From contig OY970066.1 of the NCBI GenBank assembly GCA_963705285.1, positions 806,001 through 870,000 of the forward strand: a DNA stretch of 64,000 nt, given 5' to 3'. Positions 26,425-36,554 of the stretch are shown in pieces. Position 1 is the stretch's first letter, and each line of letters opens with the position of its first letter. The translations under genes and the position numbers were made by a program. This stretch comes from JACMLD01 sp963705285 (lineage in GTDB: Bacteria > Bacteroidota > Bacteroidia > Chitinophagales > Chitinophagaceae). Under the pieces are notes generated by a model. It made no database searches and was not told the DNA's origin. It was given only the letters and a program-made list of their open reading frames with translations.

Positions 26425-27842
26425 AACTATTAAAATTACTGAAAAATTTACGTGTAATTCATAGTTGTTGATACAAAAGAAACAAATGATGGATTGTGAG
26501 TTGTATTGATTAAAGACGTGTTTCAATACCAGTGGGCCCCGATCGCTCACCAGGACGCAGATTTGATCTGCTTCCGATTTCAATCCGATTTCATATAGTT
26601 TTCTATCAATGTCTAGAGTTTATATTCGTGTATTGGCGCTTAAACCGTCTGATGTTATACGTATAACAGGTTCACCTGGCGAAAAAGATTTATTTCAAAT
26701 GTAGACGGACACTACTTACAATTATGATTTGTTACAAAATTACACTAAGTATAATTTGTATACAGATGTAAGAAATAGTGGCTCACCTATTGGTCTAGAA
26801 CTAACAACGAATATCGAATATTGGGCGTACATTCCAGAGCATTCGGAACTTGAATGCTAGTGTTTTAATTAATGCTACAACTTATAATAAGATTGGTGAA
26901 TGATGTGCTAAAGCAGGAATTACGCTATAATGTTACCCATAAATAACGAATCTGCAATAAGTGCGGTAATCAGTTCGGCTTGGAAATAATAGTAAGTACC
27001 CCTTCTAAAATCGCTTTTCATGGTATCACTAATAATCTGGACGCAATGTAATAGTTATCATGCGATCCCCAACCATTCCTGCAGACTTCCGTTGATTATA
27101 TTATTAAAGACTAAAATACCATCATCTATTCCCGTTAATAATTTCTGATTAATTCGTTATTTACATATTTAATTTTTCTTTACTTTTGAGGAGGAAATTG
27201 GGGATGAACTTCCAGGTATTTTTACGTGAATGTTAAAAACTACGGTTTCGCACTAGCGAACTGATTTTCAATAGCATTATCTCCTCAGAAGGGGGAGCTC
27301 CGAAATCAAAGAATTATCAGCTAAAGTCTGATAATCCTTTTTCATTTGCGCTGGGGATCTTTTCTTCCTACCTAATTGACTTTTTCAAACAGTGAAAGTA
27401 TTTATTATGAATTTCGCAGACTAAGTCGAACATCTATTCAAAAGCCCTTTATCAGCAAACGAAATATTTTTCTGATTTAAGAATAAAATGATCAATATTT
27501 TGGTGTCAGAAAACAGCGCTGTACGCTTTATTCTTTTTCTCAATTCCCCTTTGCCTGAAGTTGCTTCATAACGTTTCAACCCACTTTAACGCCAAGCTGT
27601 CGGCTATTTGTTTCCTGATCGCTATCAGGTAAAACAGCCAACAAAAGAATGGATGAATTAAATACAATGAACGCACACTTTACTAACCACCGAATAACCT
27701 AACACCTAAGAATGGCACAAACGTATACTGAAAAATGAAGTACTCAATTGAGTACTGTATAAGAAAAGAAGTACTTAAAGTTATAGCCACCCTTTTATTC
27801 AAAAGCATATCCTTAAATTAACTATTTTGTGAAAAAACTGCT
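26425..27842. other. 1.4 kb AT-rich region without a convincing gene
   Basis: No frame of credible length or composition was found on either strand between 26425 and 27842. The region is visibly richer in A and T than the genes on both sides. Two inverted repeats stand out: ATTATCAG/CTGATAAT at 27313-27335 followed by a T-rich stretch, and the 18-base palindrome at 27739-27756. The region marks the right boundary of the accessory island. Confidence 0.45.
27739..27756. promoter_or_regulatory. 18-bp perfect palindrome, possible operator
   Basis: AGTACTCAATTGAGTACT reads the same on both strands. It ends 86 bases before the GTG of the lipoprotein gene at 27843. A further GAAGTACTT half-like site occurs about 20 bases downstream. 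A dimeric regulator binding site is the simplest reading, but no regulator gene is adjacent. Confidence 0.35.
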
Positions 27843-28727
27843 GTGAAAACAATTCTTATCTTCTGCCTTTCTTTGTCTGCGCTGTCAATCATGTCTTGTC
27901 AAAAAGAACTTAGCTATACGCTGGGCGATCCGGCCGGCAGTAACAATGGTAATGGAAATACTGGTTCCTCTAATGGTGACCTGCTGGTGAAGGCTTTGCA
28001 AATATCACCAGCCACCAACGATACAAACACAATTACTTTTCAATGGGATGCATCTAAAAGATTAACCCAGTATACAAGCCAGGGTAAAGTACAGGGAATT
28101 GCCGTGGCTATCTTGCATGTAATTACCCGTGATAACAGCGGCAAGATTACCAAGATTTTATCTAAATCAGCCATGCCGAATGCTTCTGCTGATTCCGCCG
28201 TATACTGGCCTGCGTATGTAACTGGCACATCAAAGCTGGCCTATGTAAAGGCTAAGGAGTACGGAGGTTTCTTAGGCGATGTTAACGACAGCGCGGTATA
28301 TGTGTACAACGCTGCCGGCCAGGTAATACAACGAGAAATATTCTCCGATTTTTTGGGTACAATGGCGCCGACTGCCAAGAATACGTTTACCTATGATGCC
28401 AATAGCAACCTGTTGGTCAATACCCAATACAACGCCGATTTTTTGACTGGTGTCTACACCCAGTCAGCCGCCACTACCAACACATATGGAACCCATAAAG
28501 CGGGCATCACCATGGGAGAGGAGGCGATGATTTCACTGGACCCGGCAAACGTTTCCAAAAATGAGATGGTAAAGCAGGTAACCAACGCTGTGCAAAGTGG
28601 ATCAACTTATACTTCTACATTTAGCGAACAGCAATACAGCTCTTTTGACCGCCCTACTAAAGCTACCATAAACGTGACGCCGCAACCACCGGGGTATACC
28701 ATGAAGCTTACTTATTTTTACCAGTAA
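27843..28727 (+). CDS. Lipoprotein with YD-repeat-like beta strands
   Basis: 294 residues from GTG 27843. The signal peptide ends in a lipobox with Cys19 (LSIMSC). A Gly/Asn/Ser linker (about 30-47) separates it from a beta-rich domain. That domain has several short strands with YD-like character (FTYDANSNLLVNTQYNAD, AVYVYNAAGQVIQREIF), similar to RHS-type or DUF4595-like surface lipoproteins of Bacteroidota. No enzymatic motif is seen. A strong hairpin terminator follows at 28746-28776, so it is a single-gene unit. The start codon is GTG because no ATG precedes the signal peptide. Confidence 0.65.
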   Translation: MKTILIFCLSLSALSIMSCQKELSYTLGDPAGSNNGNGNTGSSNGDLLVKALQISPATNDTNTITFQWDASKRLTQYTSQGKVQGIAVAILHVITRDNSGKITKILSKSAMPNASADSAVYWPAYVTGTSKLAYVKAKEYGGFLGDVNDSAVYVYNAAGQVIQREIFSDFLGTMAPTAKNTFTYDANSNLLVNTQYNADFLTGVYTQSAATTNTYGTHKAGITMGEEAMISLDPANVSKNEMVKQVTNAVQSGSTYTSTFSEQQYSSFDRPTKATINVTPQPPGYTMKLTYFYQ

Positions 28728-28745
28728 TCAAAATCATTTGTTTAG

Positions 28746-28776
28746 AAAAAGCGGCCCCTCACTATGGCCGCTTTTT
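28746..28776 (+). terminator. Rho-independent terminator after lipoprotein gene
   Basis: AAAAAGCGGCC (28746-28756) pairs with GGCCGCTTTTT (28766-28776) around a 9-base loop, with a T-rich 3' end. It lies 19 bases after the stop codon at 28727. Confidence 0.8.
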
Positions 28777-29057
28777 ATTTTATTTACAAATATGTGAAGC
28801 ATGTGGTACAGCTGTAAGGCTAATCAAGCCTTTGAAGAGAAACATGATGCTGTAGTACCTCGTCTTACTCGGTCAAAAAAACAAGGATATTTTTTTCCAA
28901 TAGCGTGCATTGAAAACCCCTACATGGGTTCACCCACTGTAAGGTCAATTTATGATGCGTGAAGTATTTTGGTAATCACTAAAGAAGCAAACTTTGGTAG
29001 TGCATGGTTGCAACCATTCTTTTAGTAATACATAGGCAGCAGGCTTGTGGTAAATAG

Positions 29058-29101
29058 AAAAGATCATGGCCTCGCCGTTACCGGCAAGGCCATAATCTTT
29101 T
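29058..29101 (-). terminator. Hairpin terminator downstream of the SusD gene
   Basis: A 19-base-arm inverted repeat (arms at 29058-29076 and 29082-29100, near perfect, core GGCC...GGCC) lies 80 bases after the SusD stop. On the minus strand it is followed by a T-rich end. It marks the end of the SusC/SusD transcript. Confidence 0.65.
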
Positions 29102-29182
29102 AAACTGGTTTGGTAGCGCGTTATTACACCGCTTTTTTAGTTGGCAAATGGTAAAGCTGGTACAACACAGCTACTCTTCTTA

Positions 29183-30961
29183 TCAATCCCACCCCGCATT
29201 TTGTTTCAAATTAGGATTGCGCTGCAAATCATTTAACGGAATAGGATAGTAATAATTCTTTTCCAGCCAAACACGTGGCACTTCATTCATCCATATCAAC
29301 TCACCGGAAGTGCCATTTTTAAGCAATTGAGAATTGATGGCAGTGCCTATTTTGGGCGATACATCTACATAGGTTACCCCCGGAACGGCGGGGCTGGGGC
29401 GCGTGCCCTGGTAAAAAGCCACATCCAGCACACCATCTTCGTTGAGGTCCATGGGTGTAACTAGGGAAGGCACATAAAATCCATTCCATTCCTGCTGCAT
29501 CAATTCTCCTCTTCTCCACCGCAGCAAATCAGAAAAACGAAAACCTTCCAGGCTCAGCTCAATGCCCCGTTCTCTCCTGATTTCTAAAATAACCGGATCA
29601 CTAATACCCGGAAAATAATTGGCCACCAGGTAGGGGTCTGCCACGGTTGGTTTGGTGGTAAGGCCTGCTGTAATGCCTCCCCGCGTTCTGAGTACGCCAA
29701 TGGTACTGGCCCACTCTGCATCTGTTAATGTGCCCAGCTCTGCTTTTGCTTCTGCATAATTCAATAATACCTCCGCATAGCGAAACAGGGGCACTGCATT
29801 GTTGTTTAATGCGCCGGCATCATAATATGTATCATCCAGCGTGTATTTTATGGGCTGGTACCCGGTAAACGTGTAAGAGAACACCGGTGGTGCCGCTACC
29901 AGTGCGCCATTATTGACTCTTTTATAATCGCCAGAGCGGATGGTTTGTTTCAACCGCAGATCACGGTTCTTTACCTCATCTTTAAACAGCATGGTGGGGT
30001 AAGCAGGATTGTTGGTAAAAGGCGTACCGTCTATGTTAAGGTAAGTATTAACGAAAGTGCGTGTTAAGCTGGCTTTTGCCCCGTAGGTACCGCTGGTCCA
30101 CCACCAGTTGGCATCGCCCAATACATTTAAAGCAACATCAGCCGCTGCTGCCTGCAACACCTCGTTGGCCAATGGTGCAGTGCTGGTAAATACCTGGCGG
30201 TAAGATACCCCGGCACCGCCGTTTGTATTGATAGAATAACCACCGTTTTTCATGATCTGTTCTGAAGCAGTCACTGCTTCCTGCAACCATGCAGCGGCGG
30301 TACTGGTAAGGTTCAAACTGGTATGGTACTTACGGAAAGTGCCTTCAAACAAACAAACCCTGCTTTTATACGCATAGGCCACCCATTTGGTAATGGTGGT
30401 GCGGCTGGGGTCATTGGTAGCAATAATATTGGTACTGGCAAAATTGAGATCTGCCAATACAGAATCCATCACCAGCTGCCTGTTATCGCGGCCAGCCGTT
30501 AACGTTGGATCATCAATTTCAAGCGGTTGCCCAATCCAGGGCACGTTGCCAAAGCGCTTTACTTTCTCCATATAAAAATAGGCCCTGAAATAGCGTGCAA
30601 TACCGGTATAGTTATTCCGAATGTTTACAGGAATTGCCGGGTTGGTATTGTTGGCTATAAAATAGTTGATATTGCGGAGGTCTCTCCATGTCCACCCAGA
30701 ACTGGTGTTGGCAGCATACCCGCCCGGCCTTATAAAATCCTGCACTGCTTTTACTGCCAGGTAATCAGACATCTGATCCAGCGTGGTGGTCATCTTTGGC
30801 AGAAAATCCATTCCATAAAAAGAGTTGGTATATAACTTAAGGCCATTCTCTGAACCAAAAATAGCATCCCTGGAAGCGCTTGATTGCGGCACCTGGTCCA
30901 GTTTAGAACAGGCCGTGAAAGCCAGGCCCGCCATTAGTATTGCTGTATATAACGTTTTCAT
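29183..30961 (-). CDS. SusD/RagB-family nutrient-binding lipoprotein
   Basis: 592 residues. The signal peptide with lipobox (LAFTAC, Cys18) is followed by the SusD-like TPR-type helices (about 40-330, TSSGWTWRDLRNINYFIANN; AYKSRVCLFEGTFRKY) and a C-terminal RagB/SusD region. The C-terminal region includes RYAEVLLNYAEAKAELG and ILEIRRERGIELSLEGFRFSDLLRWRRGE, which are typical of the family. It is the surface-exposed partner of the SusC porin encoded 18 bases upstream on the same strand. Together they import a glycan or other ligand across the outer membrane. No glycoside hydrolase or sigma/anti-sigma gene is in the operon. Confidence 0.93.
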   Translation of the reverse strand: MKTLYTAILMAGLAFTACSKLDQVPQSSASRDAIFGSENGLKLYTNSFYGMDFLPKMTTTLDQMSDYLAVKAVQDFIRPGGYAANTSSGWTWRDLRNINYFIANNTNPAIPVNIRNNYTGIARYFRAYFYMEKVKRFGNVPWIGQPLEIDDPTLTAGRDNRQLVMDSVLADLNFASTNIIATNDPSRTTITKWVAYAYKSRVCLFEGTFRKYHTSLNLTSTAAAWLQEAVTASEQIMKNGGYSINTNGGAGVSYRQVFTSTAPLANEVLQAAAADVALNVLGDANWWWTSGTYGAKASLTRTFVNTYLNIDGTPFTNNPAYPTMLFKDEVKNRDLRLKQTIRSGDYKRVNNGALVAAPPVFSYTFTGYQPIKYTLDDTYYDAGALNNNAVPLFRYAEVLLNYAEAKAELGTLTDAEWASTIGVLRTRGGITAGLTTKPTVADPYLVANYFPGISDPVILEIRRERGIELSLEGFRFSDLLRWRRGELMQQEWNGFYVPSLVTPMDLNEDGVLDVAFYQGTRPSPAVPGVTYVDVSPKIGTAINSQLLKNGTSGELIWMNEVPRVWLEKNYYYPIPLNDLQRNPNLKQNAGWD

Positions 30962-30979
30962 CTGTTTTACATTTTTTCG

Positions 30980-33900
30980 TTAAAAGGTTACGTTGATTCC
31001 GAATGAGAAACTTTTTAACAACGGATAGTTGTAACCATCTCCATTGGTGGGGTTGTCGTTAAGATCTCTATCGGCAGGCACCGTAGCATTTTCTACATCT
31101 ATAGTATTCTTTACAATCTTGTACATGGGCGAATAGGTAAACAGGTTTTCGCCAGAGAAATACACCCGCAGGCTGCGTGCGCCAATGCGCCTGATCCAGC
31201 TTGCCGGCAGGTTATAACCTACCTGTATATTCTTCAGTCGCATGTAGGCTACGTTTTGCAGGTAACGCGTTTGCGCAATACCCAGCGTACGGTTAGTATT
31301 GCTGGAGGCAGCTCTGGACATAGTTCTCGGGAAATAAGCATTCACATTATCCGGCGTCCACATATTACCCAGGTGAAACATGGGTACGTTATTGTAAGGC
31401 CGGTTGTATTGACCCCAGAACATTTCTGTTTCGGTACTGGGGTACCACTGTTGTTTGCCTACGCCCTGTACAAAAACAGAAAATGAAATATTGTTCCAGT
31501 CTGCACCGAGGCTAACGCCATAGTTATACCTTGGCGCCGAATTGCCAATGATGCGGCGGTCGCCGGATTTGTCCGCTTTGTTTTCTCCTACATTAATCAA
31601 TCCATCTTTATTAAGGTCTCTCAGTTTGATATCGCCCGGTAACCATAAGCCTGAAGGGGATGCCCTCATCTGCGGATTTTGCTTTGCATGTGAAGCAACA
31701 TCTGCTGCATCAATAAAGAAACCTTCTGTTTCGTAACCCCATATTTCACCCAGCGTTTGTCCTTCGTAATAATCGCTCAGCAATTTATCGGGGTTATTGT
31801 AGCGGTCAATCCTTGTTTTGTTGTCAGATAACACCAGGCGGATGCTGTACCGTACCGGTTTCTTTCCTTTTCCTATTTTGTCATTCCAGGTCAGCGATGT
31901 TTCCCATCCTTTGGTAGTAAGGTCGGCATAATTACCCTTTGGCACATCTGCGCCAAACACGGCGGGGGGCGTTAACCCAAACGTAAACATGTCTGTGGTT
32001 TTACGGATATACGCATCGCCCACAAAAGAAAGACGGCCACCGAGCATGGTAAAATCTAAACCGATATTACGCGTAGTGGATGTTTCCCAGGTTAAACCTT
32101 CTGGCAACACGTTGGGGTTAGTGGTAATCTGCGGTCTTGTTCCGTTTAAAATAACCCCCGACTGCCTGATGGAAAACAGTTCCTGGAAAGCATACGAAGC
32201 AATGTTTCCGTTGCCGAGCGATCCATAAGATGCCCTGATTTTAAGCTCAGACATAATATTGGGCGAAACTTTCCAGAAAGATTCTTTATTGATTCTCCAG
32301 CCTGCAGAAACAGAAGGGAAAAATCCATATTGCTGATCCAGCGGAAATTTTGATGAACCGTCGTACCGGGCATTTACCTCAATGAGATACCGGTCTTTGA
32401 AAGCATAGTTCAACCTGCCGAACCCACCCACAATAGCCCATTGCTCATAACCGCCACCGGTGGTGATGGACTGACCGGCTGCCAGGTTAAGATCAGTAGC
32501 ATTTTCAAACACGACCCCGTTGCGTTGAACGGCCACGCGCTTGTAGGTTGACTGTTCGTAGTTATAACCCACCATTGCTTTAAAATAGTGGTTATCGCCA
32601 AAATGATTTTCGTACTCTGTATAAATATTGGTGGCCCAATAACGGGTTTTGCGGTTGTCGAACAACAGGTCGTTGGTGGTGGTACCCACAAATGCTGTTA
32701 CCCCAACAAAATTGCTGTAGGGCACCTGCACACGTTTTTGGTTCCGCTGTTCGTCTGTATTACGGAAAGTGAAATCCAGATTAACCCGCAGCTTATTGTT
32801 GAAGAATTTGCTTCTTAACCCGGTGATGTTCCTGAATACTTCGCGGCGGGTGTCTAAGCCGTTTTTTCCATAGATAAAATCACCCACGGTATAGGCGGAT
32901 GCAAAAGTGAGCGAGCCATCCGGATTGGTTAACGGCATGGTGGGCTTTCCCTCGTCTGCTATATTTCTCCAGATACCGCCACCTTCACCTACGTTGAGGG
33001 GGTTATGGTAATTCATATTGCTATAATCAGCATTGTTTTCAACAGTGAGCCAGGGAAACACATCAATAGAACCGCGTGCGCGTATGTTTTTCATACTGTA
33101 ATCATCGCTGTTATAGCGGAACAGGCCGGCCTGGTTTAGAAAACGTCCTGAAACAAGAAACGTTGCTTTATCGCTTCCGCCACTTACTGAAAGATTGTTT
33201 TCAAATGCTGCCGTATTTTTTTTGTACAGTGCACCATAATAATCGGTACTGCCGTAATACGTATACTCACCCGTGGTGGGGTTCACTTCTATGGTATTAT
33301 AGGGCTGACCTGATTCTGCTCTTTTTTTGAATTCATCCAGGTAGGCCTGCGAAAATTTCTGAGTTTTGTTGGCATTTTGCGGAAATGCCCCATCGCCGTT
33401 TACAAATGCTTCAGCAAACATTTTGGACCAGGTATAACCATCGGTTACAAAATCTGGCCGGGTAACGGGCGATTTTATGGCGTAGTTGCTGGAGTAAGAA
33501 ACGCTGGTACGTCCCTTTACGCCTTTCTTGGTGGTGATTAACACCACGCCAAACACACCCCTTGCACCGTAAATGGCGGCGGAGGCGGCGTCTTTGAGAA
33601 TAGAAACGGTTTCAATATCGTTGGGGTTTATCAGGCTTGGATCCCCCTCAAACCCGTCAATCAATACCAGTGCACTACCGCCCTGGCCGATAGAGGTGGT
33701 GCCCCTGATATTATAACTGGGCGATTGGGTAGGCTTACCGTCAGACATTCTCAGGTTTAAATTGGGCAACAGCCCCTGCAGGCCTTGCGTAAGGTTGGTA
33801 ATAGGCCGGCTCTCCAGGTTTTTAGCGCTAATCTGGTCAACCGCACCGGTGGCGTTGGCCCTTTTTTGTGTACCGAAACCCACTACTACCACTTCTTCCA

Positions 33901-34261
33901 GGGCAGTTTTTGCCGAAGCCGTTAATGCAACAGCTATTGCCTTGTTTGTTCCGGTGTTAACGGTGTAGTTGCGAATTTCCTGCGTTTGGTAACCTACATA
34001 AGACAGCCTGAAGCGGTATTTGGAACCGGCCGCAAGGTCTAGCCTAAAAACACCCAGCTCATTGGTGATAGCACTTCTTTGCAGGGCGCTATCAGCATCA
34101 TTAATGGCTACCACGGTTACGTTGGCAAGTGCCGCACCTGCGTCGTCTTTTACGGTACCAGTAACCGTAGCGTTTGTTTGCGAAAAAATTTGGGAGGAAA
34201 TGCCCACCAGGAGCAGTAAAACCAAACTTGTGAAGCGAAGCCGCTGCAGTTCAATTTTCAT
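30980..34261 (-). CDS. SusC/RagA-family TonB-dependent outer-membrane transporter
   Basis: 1093 residues. The signal peptide (ending SQIFSQ) is followed by a CarboxypepD-regulatory beta-sandwich (about 32-110). Then comes a TonB-box-like EEVVVVGFG (~120) and the plug domain with the SusC signatures NIRGTTSIGQGG and PLVLIDG-like ALVLIDGFEGD, then SILKDAASAAIYGARGVFGVVLITTKKG. The rest is a 22-strand-type barrel ending in Phe (INVTF). It is partnered by SusD just downstream. A TACGTTTG element on the minus strand (34342-34335) is a possible -7 box about 75 bases before the ATG. The substrate is unknown. Confidence 0.95.
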   Translation of the reverse strand: MKIELQRLRFTSLVLLLLVGISSQIFSQTNATVTGTVKDDAGAALANVTVVAINDADSALQRSAITNELGVFRLDLAAGSKYRFRLSYVGYQTQEIRNYTVNTGTNKAIAVALTASAKTALEEVVVVGFGTQKRANATGAVDQISAKNLESRPITNLTQGLQGLLPNLNLRMSDGKPTQSPSYNIRGTTSIGQGGSALVLIDGFEGDPSLINPNDIETVSILKDAASAAIYGARGVFGVVLITTKKGVKGRTSVSYSSNYAIKSPVTRPDFVTDGYTWSKMFAEAFVNGDGAFPQNANKTQKFSQAYLDEFKKRAESGQPYNTIEVNPTTGEYTYYGSTDYYGALYKKNTAAFENNLSVSGGSDKATFLVSGRFLNQAGLFRYNSDDYSMKNIRARGSIDVFPWLTVENNADYSNMNYHNPLNVGEGGGIWRNIADEGKPTMPLTNPDGSLTFASAYTVGDFIYGKNGLDTRREVFRNITGLRSKFFNNKLRVNLDFTFRNTDEQRNQKRVQVPYSNFVGVTAFVGTTTNDLLFDNRKTRYWATNIYTEYENHFGDNHYFKAMVGYNYEQSTYKRVAVQRNGVVFENATDLNLAAGQSITTGGGYEQWAIVGGFGRLNYAFKDRYLIEVNARYDGSSKFPLDQQYGFFPSVSAGWRINKESFWKVSPNIMSELKIRASYGSLGNGNIASYAFQELFSIRQSGVILNGTRPQITTNPNVLPEGLTWETSTTRNIGLDFTMLGGRLSFVGDAYIRKTTDMFTFGLTPPAVFGADVPKGNYADLTTKGWETSLTWNDKIGKGKKPVRYSIRLVLSDNKTRIDRYNNPDKLLSDYYEGQTLGEIWGYETEGFFIDAADVASHAKQNPQMRASPSGLWLPGDIKLRDLNKDGLINVGENKADKSGDRRIIGNSAPRYNYGVSLGADWNNISFSVFVQGVGKQQWYPSTETEMFWGQYNRPYNNVPMFHLGNMWTPDNVNAYFPRTMSRAASSNTNRTLGIAQTRYLQNVAYMRLKNIQVGYNLPASWIRRIGARSLRVYFSGENLFTYSPMYKIVKNTIDVENATVPADRDLNDNPTNGDGYNYPLLKSFSFGINVTF

Positions 34262-34914
34262 TTTTCTGTATTTAGTTAGTAATGGAGGCGAAAATAACCT
34301 GGATGCTGATGGGTGAATCAGTACTCAGGGTGTGCAAACGTATTGCAGCAACGATAAAGGAAGTGAATTCCGGGTTTAAGGAATTGTGAACTTTGAAGTT
34401 GGCAGCAATCGCGTCACATTAATTAAATGTACAAAGTATTTGGGATTTGAAACAAATCTGTCTTATGCGGGATTATTTTTTTATGCCGGTTTGGGTGGCT
34501 GGTTTAATCTTGCAGAGGGCTTGACTTCCCTTGCGTATAAAAATTGTTCTGTTTGCCATAGCATATTTGCAGCGTACTGTCAGCGCTATCTTATCCGCAT
34601 GTTCAAACAATTGCTTTTATTGAGGACTTCGTGGTGGGGAAATTGCAGTAGTACGATGACTGAACAGCGGTGATGAAGAACTGAAAGGAAATGGTTAGAC
34701 GTTGTTATACATAGGGATTTTGAGCCACAGCTTATTGCCAAAGGTCAATGTATGACTGATAAACCTGAAGAGCCTATCGTAGAATGTATGGCCAGGACAG
34801 CGAACCGCACTAGTCAAGGAAAACTAATAATACCCTCTCACCTACGCTGCGTCCAGCGTCTGATAGCATGATGCCCTGATTTGATAAATTCAGTTTTCTC
34901 TCTACTTTTACCCC
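34262..34914. other. Intergenic region upstream of SusC
   Basis: No gene is supported in these 653 bases. A minus-strand -7-like TACGTTTG at 34335-34342 may drive susC. A short plus-strand frame at 34386-34673 has biased composition (Cys-, Gly-, Leu-rich) and no ribosome site and was not accepted. The part near 34700-34870 has some broken coding-like character but no family was recognised. Confidence 0.35.
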
Positions 34915-35874
34915 ATGAAACCCTTCCAACCCCTTTTCCTGCTGTTGGTAAATTGCTTATTTGCCTCAGCACAATCTACCGAAAAACTCATTGATAGCGC
35001 AAGTGCCTGTATAGATGCGAAAAATTATGGCAGGGCCATAAATATCTATTCTTCCATATTGTCGGGGGATTCTATTAATGCCCGGGTTTATGAACTGCGG
35101 GGACTTGCATATGAAGGCATAAATGATTACGAAAGTGCTTTGCGCGATTATGTTCGGTCTGTACAAGCCAACCCAAGATATTGGCAAGCGTATATGCGGC
35201 GAGCCGATCTGCTAACAAAAGCACAAGCATATGACCAGGCGTTGAAAGATTACAACTACGCACTTCGATTTGTTGATAGCGCCAGTGCCTACGAGGTGCT
35301 GTATGTAAATCGTGGTATGGTGAAAAGGCGCATGCATGATTTAACCGGTGCAAAAGAAGATCTACAACAAGCATTGGTCCACAATCCTTCGAGCCTTGGC
35401 TCGCTGGTGGATCTGGCCATGGTATTATCTGACCTGGGCAACACTGAAGAAGGCATCCAATGTCTGGAAAAAGCCATTCGCATCGATTCAACTTTTGAAG
35501 GCGGCTATGGTAACTTGGCGTTTTTGTATTCGCAGATTGGAGAATACAAAAAAGCACTTGCATTGAGCAACAAACTCATTGCCATGCATCCTCAAGACGG
35601 CGTGGCGTTGAACAACCGCGGCTTTATAAAATATAAGATGAACGACCTGGCTGGTGCACTGGAAGATATCAACAATTCTATTCTGCTGTTTGCGGGAAAT
35701 TCATACGCGTTCAAAAACCGGGGGCTGATCTACATTGCCCTGAAGAGAAATAATGAAGCTTGCGCCGATTTTCAGAAAGCCATTCACCTCGGCTTTTCAT
35801 CTAGTTACGGCGCCGAGGTGGAAGAACTGCAGAAGATACACTGCACCAAAATAACAACTGGCAAAAGTTTATAA
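34915..35874 (+). CDS. Exported tetratricopeptide-repeat protein
   Basis: 319 residues. The signal peptide ends FASAQS. It is followed by about seven TPR units with the usual small and aromatic residues (YGRAINIYSSILSGDSINARVYELRG, then ...YESALRDYVRSVQANPRYWQAYMRRA, and so on to the C-terminus). It is likely periplasmic, where it would scaffold protein contacts, but no partner is indicated by the neighbourhood. It is a single gene with 650 bases of intergenic sequence on each side. The start ATG is supported by the signal peptide. Confidence 0.85.
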   Translation: MKPFQPLFLLLVNCLFASAQSTEKLIDSASACIDAKNYGRAINIYSSILSGDSINARVYELRGLAYEGINDYESALRDYVRSVQANPRYWQAYMRRADLLTKAQAYDQALKDYNYALRFVDSASAYEVLYVNRGMVKRRMHDLTGAKEDLQQALVHNPSSLGSLVDLAMVLSDLGNTEEGIQCLEKAIRIDSTFEGGYGNLAFLYSQIGEYKKALALSNKLIAMHPQDGVALNNRGFIKYKMNDLAGALEDINNSILLFAGNSYAFKNRGLIYIALKRNNEACADFQKAIHLGFSSSYGAEVEELQKIHCTKITTGKSL

Positions 35875-36554
35875 GAAAGAAGGAATGGACCACCCGCTTA
35901 ACCAAAATAGCCAATTACGACAGAAGTGATAGAACGTATTGGCCTCCCCGATCTTTTTGCCGATAAGGTGCATTCCAAAATTTACTCGCCCATCTTGAAG
36001 GTAAATGTCCTGGTTAGTGTCCTACCGAATTATTCCGGGCTCGGTCCAGCCATCTGTGGAGGCTAATAAATACCATATTCATTACTTAGCTGAACTATTG
36101 CACCACTAAAAAGCAATTGTGTTCTACTATATTTAAGATTGTTTGGTTAAAGATATTGCCAAATACAAAATCGCGTATTCAACGGAAACGCTAATCTTTC
36201 TGCTGATTATTTAAAATATCATTCGTCACGCTCTGGAAACTGTCACCTTGAGTCAATTGAGATGTGATACTCTTACCACTTCTCTTCAACATCTCTATAC
36301 ATCCATCTATTATATTTATAAATAAACTACGTAGCTATAGCTGCCGAATTGCATTCTGCCTTGTATTAAACAGTAGTAAACAGCAGCTATCGAAATAGTT
36401 AAATAATCAACAAATGATATATACAAAAAAACTCGATCCAGGTTTGGTATAAAAAAATATCATATTCGATTTTGCATAAGTCAGCTGTTAATTTTAAGCT
36501 CACGTGTAAGCATACCCGAGATTGGTAAAACTATTCGCTTCACTCCAGTAAGTA
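35875..36554. other. AT-rich intergenic region
   Basis: 680 bases with low GC and no frame of credible length. No repeat or promoter could be assigned with confidence; nothing specific is seen. Confidence 0.4.

Noticed and set aside
27181..27233. Strong-looking AGGAGG ribosome site and a 10-codon ORF after TACTTTTG
   Set aside because: The ribosome site would lie upstream of the expected transcript start for that -7 box, and the peptide ends after ten residues, so it is likely coincidence.
34386..34673. 95-codon plus-strand frame upstream of the SusC gene
   Set aside because: Composition is unlike proteins of this window, there is no ribosome site and no family, and it lies in the control region of the SusC gene.
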